Below are positions 23,400 to 34,749 of a DNA stretch of 64,000 bases, one piece after another. The position numbers and the translations under genes were made by a program. The stretch's first letter is position 1. Every line of letters begins with the position of its first letter. The stretch is taken from contig WPIO01000175.1 in NCBI GenBank assembly GCA_009760855.2, forward strand, positions 553,830 through 617,829. Direction: 5' to 3'. The DNA comes from Cristatella mucedo (taxonomy: Eukaryota; Bryozoa; Phylactolaemata; Cristatellidae). The notes beneath the pieces are model-generated. The model did no database searches. It saw only the letters and a list, made by a program, of their open reading frames with translations, and was not told the DNA's origin.

Positions 23400-24290
23400 G
23401 TTGCCAACAGGTCCCCAACAAAGACCTGCCTCTCACAGTCGTGATCTCCCAGCCTCCTGGCTGCCTACCCTTGATCTGGATGAGTTTTTGGAATTCCTCA
23501 CTACAATATTCGTGCATGACTGGCCGTTATTGGCTGCTAGAGACTTCAACATTCACGTTGACAACCGTTGCGATAGCCCGGCATGCTCATCACTGGAGTG
23601 TCTGGAGAACTTCGGTTTGGCCCAACACGTTAATCATACGGCTCATTTCGGTGGCAATATCTCGAATCTCTTTATTGCTAAAGGTGTCTGCTCCAGAGAT
23701 CTTTGTATGTGCCCTCTGACCAGCTCGGATCATTGCTTAGTCGCCTTTACAGTTCCTGTTCCGTTATACATGCAGGCTAACGTAGAGTTTTTCCAGTGAC
23801 GCAACTTGAAAAGCATTGGCCTGCGGAATTTTGTTAAGTCTGTGATGCAGGTTTTCTTGATCTGCACCCAAACTCTGCCGACAGCCTCGATGCCCTCACT
23901 GTTGCAAATAAAATAGAAAACGTGAATGCAAAACCTAGCTGTGCCTCTGACGAGCATGGTCATGTAAAGTCTGTCCATAGACAGAGCCGTAGAGATTCTT
24001 TCGAATTATCCAAACGCTTGAACGGCGCTATAGGGAGTGAGGATCTGCTAATGGTCTAGCCAATTTAAAGACCTCCTATGAGTCTACAACCGAAACCTTT
24101 GAAACGCCAGTGCTTCTTTTTGCAATTGAACGATAAAGGTCAGCTGGTGTGACAGGAAACATATGTTAAAACTGATCATTTTGCTGCCAACTCTGGAGAG
24201 GTCTCTCTCTCCGTAGACTATCAACAGCTTGGCCGACGTTTTCTCAGCTTTCTTTATCGGAATTATTGCACGTATTTACGCCTCCATAAA
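23400..24290 (+). mobile_element. LINE relic with endonuclease remnant (other lineage)
   Basis: The frame 23314-23799 contains RDFNIHVD, a diverged form of the GDFN motif, and later TSSDHCLVAFTV, the SDH motif of APE endonucleases. The sequence between is unlike the main L2. Further on (about 24240-24290) AFFIGIIARIYASIK-like sequence resembles the linker before an RT. Stops and frameshifts break it. The subfamily is unknown; it is an old non-LTR retroelement. Confidence 0.6.
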
Positions 24291-24779
24291 GCACCTTCTG
24301 ATTAAAACAGCTATCTAGTGGCAACACGAGAACTTCTTTATATTTGCTGAGGTTTAGCCTGCGATGTGGCTACCTTAATACAGTTTTTAATAAAAAGAGC
24401 TCGTCTCCCGATGACCCGTTATCATTCTCACTGTGGTATTGACTGGCAGATAAACTTAGTCCAGTCATGACTTTGGTTTCCGCGATGGATCAGTTTTCTC
24501 TGTCCGTCAACACACTCTGCTTCATGTTACCAGCAGCTCCACGACTCACTGTGGCCCATTTGCGAAGGAGCGATTATCGGCCAGAGGCACCGAAGAGCGT
24601 CAGGAATCCTGATGCAAAAACGCTAACGTGATTCGGCGCAGTCTCTACTGACTTCCAGGATGCTCTTTCAAAGTGAACATCCCGACTCCCTCCGAGTGCC
24701 TCCTTTCATTTTCACCCTAGTCACCCTCTTCTGCCGGACCTACTGCAGATCACCATGCCTGAGCTGCCGACGGCCTGAA

Positions 24780-24860
24780 TTTAGTGATATTAATAATTAT
24801 ATATACAATATATGTATATATATATATAATATATATATATAATATATATATATATATACA
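24780..24860. repeat. AT-rich microsatellite
   Basis: Tandem TATA/ATAT units with a few interruptions. Confidence 0.9.
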
Positions 24861-24999
24861 TCACGATACTATTATAAAAGGTAGACCGTAAACAGATCCC
24901 CGGGTTTACCTTTATTTCACAGGTCGTCGTACGACTCTAGCCTGATGACACCACTGCTCCAAAATCTGACGCTGATGCAAGACTAAAGCCATTTGCAAT

Positions 25000-25425
25000 G
25001 CAATGCCTGTGACGCCCAGGTGTGATGAGAGGCACTCAAGAAGGACTTGGTAATCAATAGTTTTATGTGCTGCCCTGGGATCAAGTCAAACTACTAAAGA
25101 GATTTTAACGCCGAGCTGGTTTGGTCTAGCGGTTAAGGTGCTCGCCCCGACCAAGGTCTGACTGAGGTCGTGGGCTCGAGCCCCGAGGCATATGTGAAGC
25201 GCCTGAATAGAGATTAAGTTCTCTTGGGGCGCTATGTAAATGAATTATATTTATTTATATTTAACCAAATCAACATTCCTGGCAAGGTCTCTATATGCTC
25301 GAAACTGTTCGGACAATATGGAGTGACTAGCTCTAAAATCTTACTTGAGTACTGGGAGATTTGCTAGGTTTCAAGTCTTGATATAGCGGTTCACCTAGCC
25401 TACTACTAATCTTTCCAGCGTCGTT
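25000..25425 (-). mobile_element. Old L2 RT fragment hosting a SINE
   Basis: Minus-strand sequence equivalent to RT motif A and its upstream part. GACGCCCAGGTGTGATG (25013) corresponds to the LGVT-like segment, and GGAGTGACTAGCTCTAAAATC (25320) to 'FRANHSTE'. The SINE at 25110-25259 interrupts it. Confidence 0.7.
25110..25259 (+). mobile_element. SINE family A, full-length reference copy
   Basis: The tRNA-like head GCCGAGCTGGTTTGGTCTAG, then GGTTAAGGTGCTCGCCCC, and a B-box region GGTCGTGGGCTCGAGCCCC provide the expected internal RNA polymerase III promoter layout. The tail (AAGCGCCTGAATAGAGATTA then AGTTCTCTTGGGGCGCTAT and AAATGAATTAT) is a variant of the L2 terminal hairpin. TTTAAC flanks both ends (25104-25109 and 25260-25265), a likely target duplication. 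Its length of about 150 bases and the presence of head and tail make this the clearest SINE A copy. Confidence 0.88.
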
Positions 25426-25785
25426 TTTATGGACTCATGTCCGACTGGTGTCATGGCATCCCCTTACTTGACATTTAAAAGAGAGCTGAAACACATCTAT
25501 TTATCACATTTATTGATTTATTACACGATTTATTTATTTATTTATATAACACAAATTAGTGGTCCTCCTTTTTGTGCTTGTGCGTGCTGACACTGTGTAT
25601 GCTGACACTAACTATATTTGCATGCTGACCCTATGCATGTCCACCCCTAATCGCGTTATGCTCATTGACACTGAGCATGCAACCATTAACCGTTCGATTA
25701 TGCTTTCTTTGCAGCAAACGTAAACTACATAAAAAGAGACTGTGTTCCCTGAGGGTGCTAAACAAATGTATTATTATCACTATTA
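25426..25785 (+). mobile_element. Old L2 3' end
   Basis: The C-terminal ORF remnant (TGACATTTAAAAGAGAGCTG), a short AT-rich insertion near 25505-25550, the 3' UTR with TGACACTGTGTATGCTGAC, the hairpin remnant and the ATTATTATC tail. Confidence 0.7.
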
Positions 25786-25954
25786 TGGGCAGTGGTAGGG
25801 AAGCTGAGGGGAAGAGTGAGTCACCTTTATAGCAGCCACTTGGAAGATTAAAACCGAGGCTGAGAACATGTTTGTTATTGTAGTTCGACAGGGAAACAAC
25901 TAAAGTAGGCGTCGCAGACGGACGACAGTGGGTGTGGCACCGAGAGAGTAGGTT

Positions 25955-26984
25955 GTGTCATGTCATTTATCTCTGTCTGTAACTCCTCAAAGCCACACAT
26001 ACTATGTGTGTGTTAGGCATGAGAGTTTTGTATAGCCCATTTACAGCCTAGGCGGCTTTCGGTACGCATTCGGTAGCCAACAGATTTTATCTCACGCAAC
26101 AAAGAGAAAGAGGGAGGCGTAACAGAGTCAGGAGAGCAGTTGAGGTAGTGAGTAGCATGGAAGTAGCAGCTCAGGACCGCTGAAAAGGATGAGCCATAGT
26201 CGGCAGTACGAGAGTAGTTGTCGTTGCGTAAGAATTGTGGAACACAGTTCCTCAGTCTAGGACCTGCAGAGCCAAAGATTCTGTCGCCAACTGTCTTTAA
26301 GCTATGGAATGGAACGGCTAATTTATTGTCCATACAATACCTGAGGGAACGAACAGGCCTTATCTGGTTCAGCAGTTCAGCTAGGTATGAAGGAGCCTAG
26401 CCGTGGCGGGCCTTGTGAGTCAGCCTAAGAACTTTGCTCTGTATCCGTTGATCAACCGGCAGTCATCGTAGCTCGTTTAGTAATGGTGACACGTGGTGAA
26501 ACCTCTGGGACTTGAAAACTTTCCGTACAGCTATAATCATAGCTATTTGCAGTGACCTAGTTGCTTTTTTTTGGTTGCCCATCCAAAAGGGAATTCCAAT
26601 AAGCAAGCCGAGACAGAACTACGGAGCTATTTAAATTTTTCGCCAGCCACTGTGGAAGGCACCTCCTAATCTTAGAAATAGGACATGATGGCTAGCCGTA
26701 GAAGCAGTCTTCTAATTGAAGCTTTTAAAACGGAGGCAGCTGTTGAAAACGACACCTAAATTTCGAGCGTGTGGTGACTGTTGCACAACAGCATCACCTA
26801 TTAGAAGAGTCAAGCCTTTTAATTCAGCCACATGCTTAGCCTGTCTTATGAGCAGCAGGTCGTGCGGCTTTGTCATTTAGCTTCAAGAAATTTTCCGACG
26901 GTTCCTTTGACAGGTAGGTAAACTTCTAGACGTGTCCATTGGTGGCATTTTTTAACGTGGAGGTTGAAATAAAGCGGGACAGTT
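25955..26984 (-). mobile_element. Family B LINE, 3' part, broken
   Basis: The minus-strand frame 26013-26333 encodes the C-terminal signature shared by family B copies (KLAVPFHSLKTVGDR, PQFLRNDNYS, YFHATHYLNC, SVGYRMRTESRLG). Upstream sequence to 26984 resembles RT C-terminal and 'RNLGVVF'-type regions, with many stops. The 3' tail (ACAGAGATAAATGACATGAC) is a decayed form of the TTACA-repeat tail. It is related to L2 in layout but is clearly a different family. Confidence 0.75.
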
Positions 26985-28440
26985 GATCCACGGAGTCAGC
27001 ATTGCTTCGGGTATACAACGACCTACTTAGGAATGCAGACATGGGTAGAGTGCCTCTTCTTGTTTTGCTCGATCTTTCGGCAGCTTTTGATGCCATCGAT
27101 CACAAAGTACTTCTAGAGCGCCTCTCATCTCGCCTGGGCATCACTGGCACTGCTCTGCAGTGGTTCAGGTCCTATCTCAGTGGGAGACTCCAGAGTATTG
27201 ACGTGAATGGACAAAGATCATCTGAAGCACCTCGAAAATATGGAGTACCTCAGGGCTCTGTGCTAGGTCCGGTCCTTTTCACGGTTTATACTCTCCCTCT
27301 TGCTGATGCGATTGCCGAGCACAATCTAGGCTTTCACTTCTATGCGGATGACACTCAGTTGTACCTTAGCTTTGATCCCTCCCAGCCTTCGAGCACATCA
27401 AATTCTCTCAACTCACTTGCTGCATGCATTGATGACATCCGCACATGGATGGCAGCAAATTTTCTAAAACTAAACGATGACAAACTAACTTACAAGTTAC
27501 GGGCAAACCCAGTGTGATTCAGAAAGTGGAAAGGCTGACTTTCAAAATTGGCTCTGCCAGTATATTTCCAGTTGAATCAGCTCGAAATCTAGGTGTCATA
27601 TTCCAAAGCGACCTCTCGTTAGACGACCACATCAGCTCCACAGTCAAATCTGCCTATTTTCAGCTTCACAGCATTGCTAAATTTAGGGCTTGTTGAGATA
27701 AAGATACTACATCTAAGTTGGTCCATGCATTCGTGACATCCCGTCTCGACTTCTGCAACTCACTGCTTACTGGCCTACCAGCATATGCGATCAGGCGATT
27801 GCAGCTGGTGCAAAACTCGGCAGCTAGGCTTGTCTGTCGTGAGCGGCGCAGTTGCCACATTACTCCACTTCACGCCGACCTGCACTGGCTACCAGTGAGG
27901 CAACGGATTGACTTCCAGGTTTTGTCGCTCACTTTTAGGTCTCTTCATTCTATGGCTCCAGCCTATCGGTCAGATATACTACCCCATCAGGCCAAGCATC
28001 GTACCACCTGCTTCTCGGAATCCAACAGTCGGGATAAACCTCGTACAAACCTTAAATCCTTTGGAGACCGTGCATGTAGCTCGTATGCTCCCACAGCCGG
28101 GAACTCCCTTCCGACCTGCGTCAGAACATCCCATGACCTGACCACATTTAAAAAGAATTTAAAAACACACCTATTTAGGACAGCATTTAGTGGGTCCCTG
28201 TGACTCGTCCTTGATGTGCTTATGCGTGCTGACACTGTGCATGCTGCCACTAACCACATTTGCATGCTGACCCTGTGCATGTCACCCCTAACCATATTAT
28301 TCATTTCGTTTGTTTTTCAAGCATGATTTTATTTACTATTCTATTGCATATCACTTTGCAGCAAATGTAAAGTGCCTAGAAAGAGATTAGGTTCTTTGAG
28401 GGCACTATATCAAGTGCAATATTATTATTATTATTATTAT
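26985..28440 (+). mobile_element. Young L2 copy, 5'-truncated in the RT
   Basis: It begins in the '[14 protein letters not shown]' region. Frames are 27002-27517 (RT motif A with intact [13 protein letters not shown], motif [12 protein letters not shown], catalytic FYADD), 27514-27696, and 27718-28203 (C-terminal part). One base is missing near 27486 (KL instead of KTN) and a TGA interrupts near 27695. The hairpin and a long ATT tail end it. Sequence is close to the copy at 2127-5521. It abuts the family B element at its truncation point. Confidence 0.9.
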
Positions 28441-28560
28441 CCTACGCGCCCACATCCTACCAGTAAAGCGCCCATAGCCTTCCAGTAAAGCGCCCACAAC
28501 CTTCCAGTAAAGCGCCCACAGCCTTGAAGTAGAGCGCCCTACGCGCTCACAGCCTTCCAC
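28441..28560 (+). repeat. Minisatellite of about 22-bp units
   Basis: Three to four tandem units around CCTTCCAGTAAAGCGCCCAC, plus degenerate ends. Each unit contains TAAAGCGCC, also found in the L2 terminal hairpin, and the array starts right after the L2 ATT tail. Confidence 0.8.
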
Positions 28561-29530
28561 TGCTCACGAAAAAGTGCTGGGTGGAAATGCAATTAAAGAT
28601 TACTAGTCTCTACGGCGCAAGACATTAAAGGGAGCTCAGTTTTGTTCTTGTTTCGTGTAAGGGTGCAATTCAGAGGTCAAGCGTAACTTTGTGAGTAAGT
28701 TGTTTACCAGCTAGCTTGCGTATTAGCTCTGCCAAATGCGATCTGTATGTGACTTCGTTCATCGTGCAGGTAATCTTCATATGGTGCAATAAAAAATGTA
28801 ATAATAGTATTAATGTAAATATTAATGCACTTGCTATAATGCACTCAGAAAATAAAGGTGTCTGCAGCTAATAGAATTTTGGTATCCGTGGAGGCTGCCA
28901 GTTTTCTTTTGAACCTCGCGAGCTTTATGCTTTGTTCATTCCTTAGAAAACGGACCCGTAAGCGACTGTGCCGTGCTGTGCCGGCACCGTTACATTTAAA
29001 GGCTGGCTGCAAGACAACATCTGCCAACCAGTTATGTTGAGAGTATGAAGCAGCATTTCTACCAAAAGCCAATGTATGCAGTATGGACCAGAATTTAGGC
29101 TGGTAGCTTGATAGCTGCATTGGCGATTTTAACTATTGTGTTTGGTGCTGCTTCAGTGAAGTTGGTCCCGCTGAAGTCTCCCTGAGTGGTAGCTATGCAG
29201 GAAGAGACCTTACGAGTAAATGGTTCACGACATTCAACATACAAGAGAAAAGAAGACAACAACCGCTTAGAGACTCACTTGAGCTAGATAAGCTAGATAT
29301 GAGTTACCTAACCAGGTACGACTTACCGGATACATTCAAATACCTACGCGCATCTACTCTAGTGCATGCACCTCGACCAGTCGCTCGACTGGCTCGGAGG
29401 CGCAATTTTTACAGGTGTTCGTCGTGGGTCGCAAAGGACCGGCACCGTAACGAGTGCTTTGCTTATGGCCCAAGGACCACAAGCAACGCAGCCTCCAACC
29501 CAGCTTCTCATTCGTACGTATGTGGATAAA
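28561..29530. other. Unassigned DNA with one tiny L2 tail remnant
   Basis: Near 28790-28860 a TTAATGCACTTGCTATAATG stretch resembles a minus-strand L2 tail. No gene is recognised. Confidence 0.35.
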
Positions 29531-29534
29531 TTAA

Positions 29535-31840
29535 AATAGGCATAGGAGTCGCCATTGTCGCACATTGCTCCCTCAATTTCAATCAGTTCGCAGTGTGCTT
29601 GAAGCAGTCTTTGAAATCTGTTGTTTCCGAATTCATCCAACAACGAGCTTCTAAATCGGCGACAGTGGTCTATCGAAGCCCGTGTACCATGCATTATTTT
29701 ATCTCAGATTTTTCTGATATTATTTCGATTCTGTAAGCAAGAAATCAATTTTTCCTTCCCGTATATGATTTTTTCATTCATCCCGATAAGTTATGTGACG
29801 CATTATATCAAATTAAATTTACTGAATGACTTATTTTCTCTTGTGGCTCAAGTGCATGACTGTCGCCTCTTCTAGGGTCAAACAGTCCCTTCAATTTTTC
29901 CTAACGACTGTTCGGATGGTATAGTCAATTAATGTTACCACACTTTGCTTATTTGCACAACCGTATGCGAATCTCACCCAGTCTTTAGTGTGTACCTTTG
30001 AATCAGTGCTGTCCGCGACGAAGTATCTTCTTCACCCCTGCTGGCAAATCCTCCTTCCCTCTGTCACCATTAGTAAGATGCTAAAACACGACACTAGGTG
30101 ACTTGCTCAATGAGTTTGCACGCACTGCTAAGCTCAACGTGTACCCTAGCCAACACGGCTTGCGGTTTACTGCAGATATTATACTAGCTAGGTCTACTAA
30201 ACATGGTCTGGAAAAAGAACACTGCAGATTAGGACTGGCTATTTATCGACAGGCATACGTGGACTGGTGGAGATCTTTCCCATGTATCACTGCTAAAGCA
30301 TAGTCGAGCTTTCATTTTAGCATTCTTGAATCGCAGATGCACAATCCAAAAATGCTGATGTCAAAGATCCACATACATACATATTACGGCATTAGAGACA
30401 TTCCCTTACAAGAATCGATGTGGCAATCTGGCTTATCGCTTCTCTAGCTTCATCATCAGAAAGATAGATAACAACAGAGAAGTCATCACTAAGGTAGAAG
30501 CATCCCTTTTGCGACTCGCGTCCTTCCTCATCCAGAGATTCGTCTCCTAATTAAAAAAAGACTGCTAGCACCCAAGACCATATACCCACTGACATAGTTC
30601 CACGGTGCACAGATCTGCTGCTGCCACGCATAGCTGGCATAATAAATATATCCTCAGCTTCTGGTTATGCCTCCGCCACTTTCCAAAAGGCTGTAGTTAG
30701 GCCGCTAATTAAGAAAGCAACGCTATACCAAGAAAATTCGAGCACCTTACGCCCAGTATGCCTTCTGTCGTTACTATCGAAGCGACGAAATTTTGCTGAC
30801 CATCCTGACTTCCTTGCTGCATGCATTGATGATATCCGCACATGGATGGTAGCAAATTTTCTTAAATTGAATAATTATAAAACAGACTTACTAGTTATGG
30901 ACAAACCAAGTGTGATTTAGAAATTAGAAAGGTTATCGCTCAAAATCGGCTCTGCCAGCATATCTCCTGTGGAATCTGCACAAAATCTAGATGTCATGAT
31001 CCAAAGTGACCTTTTGTTAGACGATCGAATAGCTCCACACAATCACGTCTGCCTACTTTCAGCTAGATAACGTTGCTAAGATTTGGGCTTGCTTAGACAG
31101 AGATACCGCATCTAAATTGGCTCATGCAATCGTTACATCCCGTCTAGACTTCTGTAGCTCACTGCTTGCTTGTCTACCGGTCTGTGCAGTCAGGCGCTTG
31201 CAGCTGGTGCACAACTCTGCAGCCAGGCTTGCCTGCCGTGAGCGTCGCAGCTGCCACATCACACCACTGCTCGGCGACCTGCACTGGCTGCCAGTCAAGC
31301 GAAGCCGTCGACTAGAAGGTTGTGTCACTCACTTTCTGATCCCTTCATTCTCTGTCTCCAGCCTACTTATCAGATCTACTTCCCAACCAGGTCAAGTATA
31401 GTACCGCCCGATTTTTTTTTATCCAAGTGTTTGCTAATACCTCATACAAACCTCAAATTCTTTAGAGACCGTGCCTTTAGTTGGTATGCTCCCACAGCTT
31501 AGAACTCACTCATTTTCCGTCAGGATATCCCATAACTTGGACTACGTTTCAAAAGAAATTTAAAGCTCAACTTCTTATCACAGCATTTAGTGGGTTCCTG
31601 TGATTTGTCCTTCATGTGCTTATTTTCGCTGACACTATGCATGCCACCATTAACCATACTTGCATGCTAACTTTATGCATGTCGATACTAACTAGGTCAT
31701 TATTGTTGTTTATTGAGCGTGGTACTACTAACAATTCAATCGTGCTTCCTTTGCAGCAACATTAAAAGAGCCTAGAAATAGATTGAGCTCTCTGAGTGCA
31801 CTTTATGAAGTGAGTTATTATCATTATTATTGCATAAATT
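29535..31840 (+). mobile_element. Old L2 copy, heavily mutated
   Basis: Endonuclease remnants (GGAGTCGCCATTGTCGC; TATCGAAGCC for 'YRPP') run from 29535. The linker frame 30103-30303 follows (GLRFTADIILARSTKHGLEK). The RT is mostly deleted, and a C-terminal frame 31117-31401 (LDFCSSLLACLPVCAVRRLQ) remains. The 3' UTR and ATT tail end at 31840. Multiple stops and indels occur throughout. Confidence 0.8.
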
Positions 31841-31879
31841 ATTCAACCATTAAGCAAGTGCCAGTGTATTTTTTTTAGA

Positions 31880-33283
31880 GATAATCACTCCACGAAGTCA
31901 GCATTGCATATGGTTTATACTGAACACCTCAGTCGTGCAGACTTAAATAGAATCTTTCAGATTTTTTGCTTGATCTTTTGGCAGCTTTTGATACTATTGA
32001 TTCCCAAGTCGTTGCCGAGAGCCTCGCATCTTACCTGGGTATCAGCGGGCACAGCAAAAAAAAAATGGTTGGAGTCATTTCTCAGAGGGAGACTCGAATG
32101 CAACTATGCGAACTGACAGAGAATCTGTTCGTGGCCCCCTCCCCGCTTTTCACAGTTTGCACTATCTCTGTAGATGATATGATATACAAGCACAATACAG
32201 GCTTTCACTTCTATGAAGATGACATTGCACCTTTAATTTGATCCCTTAAAACCCTCTAGCTCAATGAACTCTACGAGCTGTCTTACTACATTATTGCTTG
32301 TAAGCTCACATTGGTAGCTGTAAATGTTCAAAAACTAAGTGACAATAAACCCACTTACCAGTTATGGGCTAATCAAGTATGACTCGGAAAGTAAAAAGCG
32401 TAAAGCTAAAAATCGGCTCTGCCAGAACATCTGCTATTGCGTCTGCACGAAATCTGCTTGCCCTCTTCCAATTTGACCGCGAAATAGATGGCCATATCAG
32501 CTCCCCAGTAAATGTTACCCACTTTCAGCCACATAACATCGCTAAAATTCGGGCTGGCTTAGACTGAGCTACTACGTGCAAATAGATTTGATATATTTAA
32601 ATCAAAACTGGTCCATGCATATGCAACGTCCCATTTTGCCTCCGACAACACACTAGTTGCTGGTCTAATGGCTTACAATCAAGGACATACTGTTGATGAA
32701 AAACTCGTCAGCTAGGCTTGTCGATCGTAAGCATCTCACTTGTCAAATGAAACTACTTATAGCGGACCTGCTGCGGCTCCCAGTCAAGCAGCAGCGTATA
32801 TATATTTCAAGAAATGTGTCATTGAATCTTCTCTCTCTTCGTTGTCTACCTCCAGCATGTCAGAAATACTCCCCGACCTGTCTATGCGACATGGCACCCG
32901 CTTTTCTGACTAATTTATTTTGATATATCCCGTGCCAACCTACATTTCTTTGGAGACCACGCTTTCAGTTCGTATGCTCTTTGAGCCTGGAGCTCAAAAG
33001 GAAGCTAAAAGCACGACTGATTTTGACAGAATTTAGCTTGTCCATGTGAATTTTTATTCACACTTTTATCTGTAATGACACACTAAATGCTTCCATAAAA
33101 TATATTTAAACATTGGAAATGTGCATAATGCCGTAAATATATTTCGCTCTTGACATTGTGCCAGTTACCACAAACCGTTTGACTAGGCTTCATTTACAAT
33201 ACATATAAAGTGCCTTGAAGAGAGAGATTAGGTTGTCCATAGATGCTATACAAATGCTATGCTAACATTTTAATTATTGTTAT
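31880..33283 (+). mobile_element. Old L2 copy, 5'-truncated, tandem to the previous one
   Basis: It starts at the 'NHSTKSAL' region. Remnants of motif A (LDLLAAFDTIDSQVV, 31966-32240 frame), FYEDD in place of FYADD, then a C-terminal part (NSSARLVDRK, 32693) and a decayed tail with GCTATACAAATGCTATG. The Ala to Glu change in the YADD box is inactivating. Confidence 0.8.
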
Positions 33284-34030
33284 GCCTCATGCTACTCGAT
33301 AAATGAGGCAATCCACGTGGAACGACCATCCCACGGGAGAATCCAGTGTTACTCAGAAATCGGTGAGCCTGACATTCCGCACAAGTCTCAACGAGCCTGT
33401 CACCTCAAGAACGAATTTGAAATGTGACTCTGAAGTAAAAGGTAAATTTAGTTAGCCTGTTGTCGCGCACGGCACAGAAACGGCAGACGACGATCAACAC
33501 CACAAGTTTGTTTTAATACGCACGGACCAGAGGGAGACGCGACACCCTCCACCTCTCTCTCGTCTCGGCTGAAGTCCGGCCACTGCTGGACCACAGCTCC
33601 GCACCACCCGTCCCGACGATAATCCAACAACTATTGACCGGCGGGTTGGTGGTCGAACGATACCGGCCTGTGTTCCAACTACATCAGAGCCAAGCTCTGG
33701 CTTATCAGACTATAGTAAAGTTTCAGCTGAATTTCAGAGTCACAATTTGCTTAGCGCTTCTACAGCCAAAATGGCTCTCAGAGAGGGCAGCGCTCGGGTG
33801 CCTGATTGGCAGGGTGATTTCGCAGCGGCTAATAAACTATTCACTAATAAACTGCTAATACACTTCATGACTTTACAGTGGTCGAAAAGCAACTAAGAAA
33901 TTCGCCAGTTTCTCGTCGGAGTGCTTGCTCCGCTCTTGAGTATTGTTCTCCTTGGTTGGCTTATGTCTGATGACTCTGGCAGATTATTGATGATGATGAG
34001 GATGATGATGATATTACTCACTATTATATA
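33284..34030. other. Unassigned DNA with a short LINE remnant
   Basis: At 33890-33965 a frame resembling 'RSACSALEYCSPWLAYV' suggests the C-terminal RT region of a LINE. GATGATGAGGATGATGATGA follows at 33988. The rest is unassigned. Confidence 0.4.
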
Positions 34031-34155
34031 ATATTACTCACCGTGATATTACTCGCCATTCAATTGCATTACCCTTTGCAGCAAATGTAAAGCGCCTAGA
34101 GAGAGATTTAATTCTCTGAGGGCGCTTTATCAAGTGCATTATTATTATTATTTTA
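34031..34155 (+). mobile_element. L2 3' end, little diverged
   Basis: CCATTCAATTGCATTACCC, TTGCAGCAAATGTAAAGCGCC, the hairpin, GGGCGCTTTATCAAG and an ATTATTATTATTATT tail. Only the last 120 bases of an L2. Confidence 0.85.
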
Positions 34156-34462
34156 TAGCTATCTAATAGATAAGCTTATATTCCAGCCAATTCAGTACTT
34201 TCTAAGAGATTTAGTTCTCTTAGGGTACTATAATAATGCGCCGATCTTGTTATAATGAAAGTGGTGGTCTATTTATACAAACTGAAACTGTTTTCAATGA
34301 GGTTTATTTTCTCTCTCCGCTCGTTATAACGTCTAGCAAAGGAGCTAGAAATATTAGTTACAGGAAACTTTAGAAAACTGGCCAACATCTGCAAGCGAGA
34401 TCTCACTAAGATTGCGAAAATATTTGCTTGGTCTTTAAAAAAGTCTTCGACGATTTAACACC

Positions 34463-34560
34463 CTCATTATTATAGCGGCAGAAGAGGCATCTCGGCTGTC
34501 ACCACCGCCTGGACTTGGCAATACAGGATCCTTTACCTCCTGTGCTTCCAGAACCGTCAT
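34463..34560 (-). mobile_element. SINE family B, diverged fragment
   Basis: Minus-strand ACAGCCGAGATGCCTCTTCTG and a GATCCTGTATTGCC segment match the body of family B. The head is decayed. Confidence 0.45.
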
Positions 34561-34749
34561 GTAAGCAAATGTAGCCCAGGTAACTGTTCTCTCCAGAGCA
34601 TTTCTTAATTGAATAAAGTTAATTGAAATATAATGACTTTAAAAACTTTGAATCATATTAATGATTACATTGAACACATTTTTATAGGACTTAGCTGATT
34701 AAACCAAAATCCGACTACGATATAGTCTGCTTCTTCCAAGAGGTGCGAA

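Noticed and set aside
25110-25185. Possible tRNA gene
   Set aside because: It has A- and B-box-like segments, but the same unit recurs with a LINE-type tail and target duplications, so it is a SINE head.
28441-28560. CRISPR-like array
   Set aside because: Units are contiguous tandem repeats of about 22 bases without unique spacers, in animal DNA.
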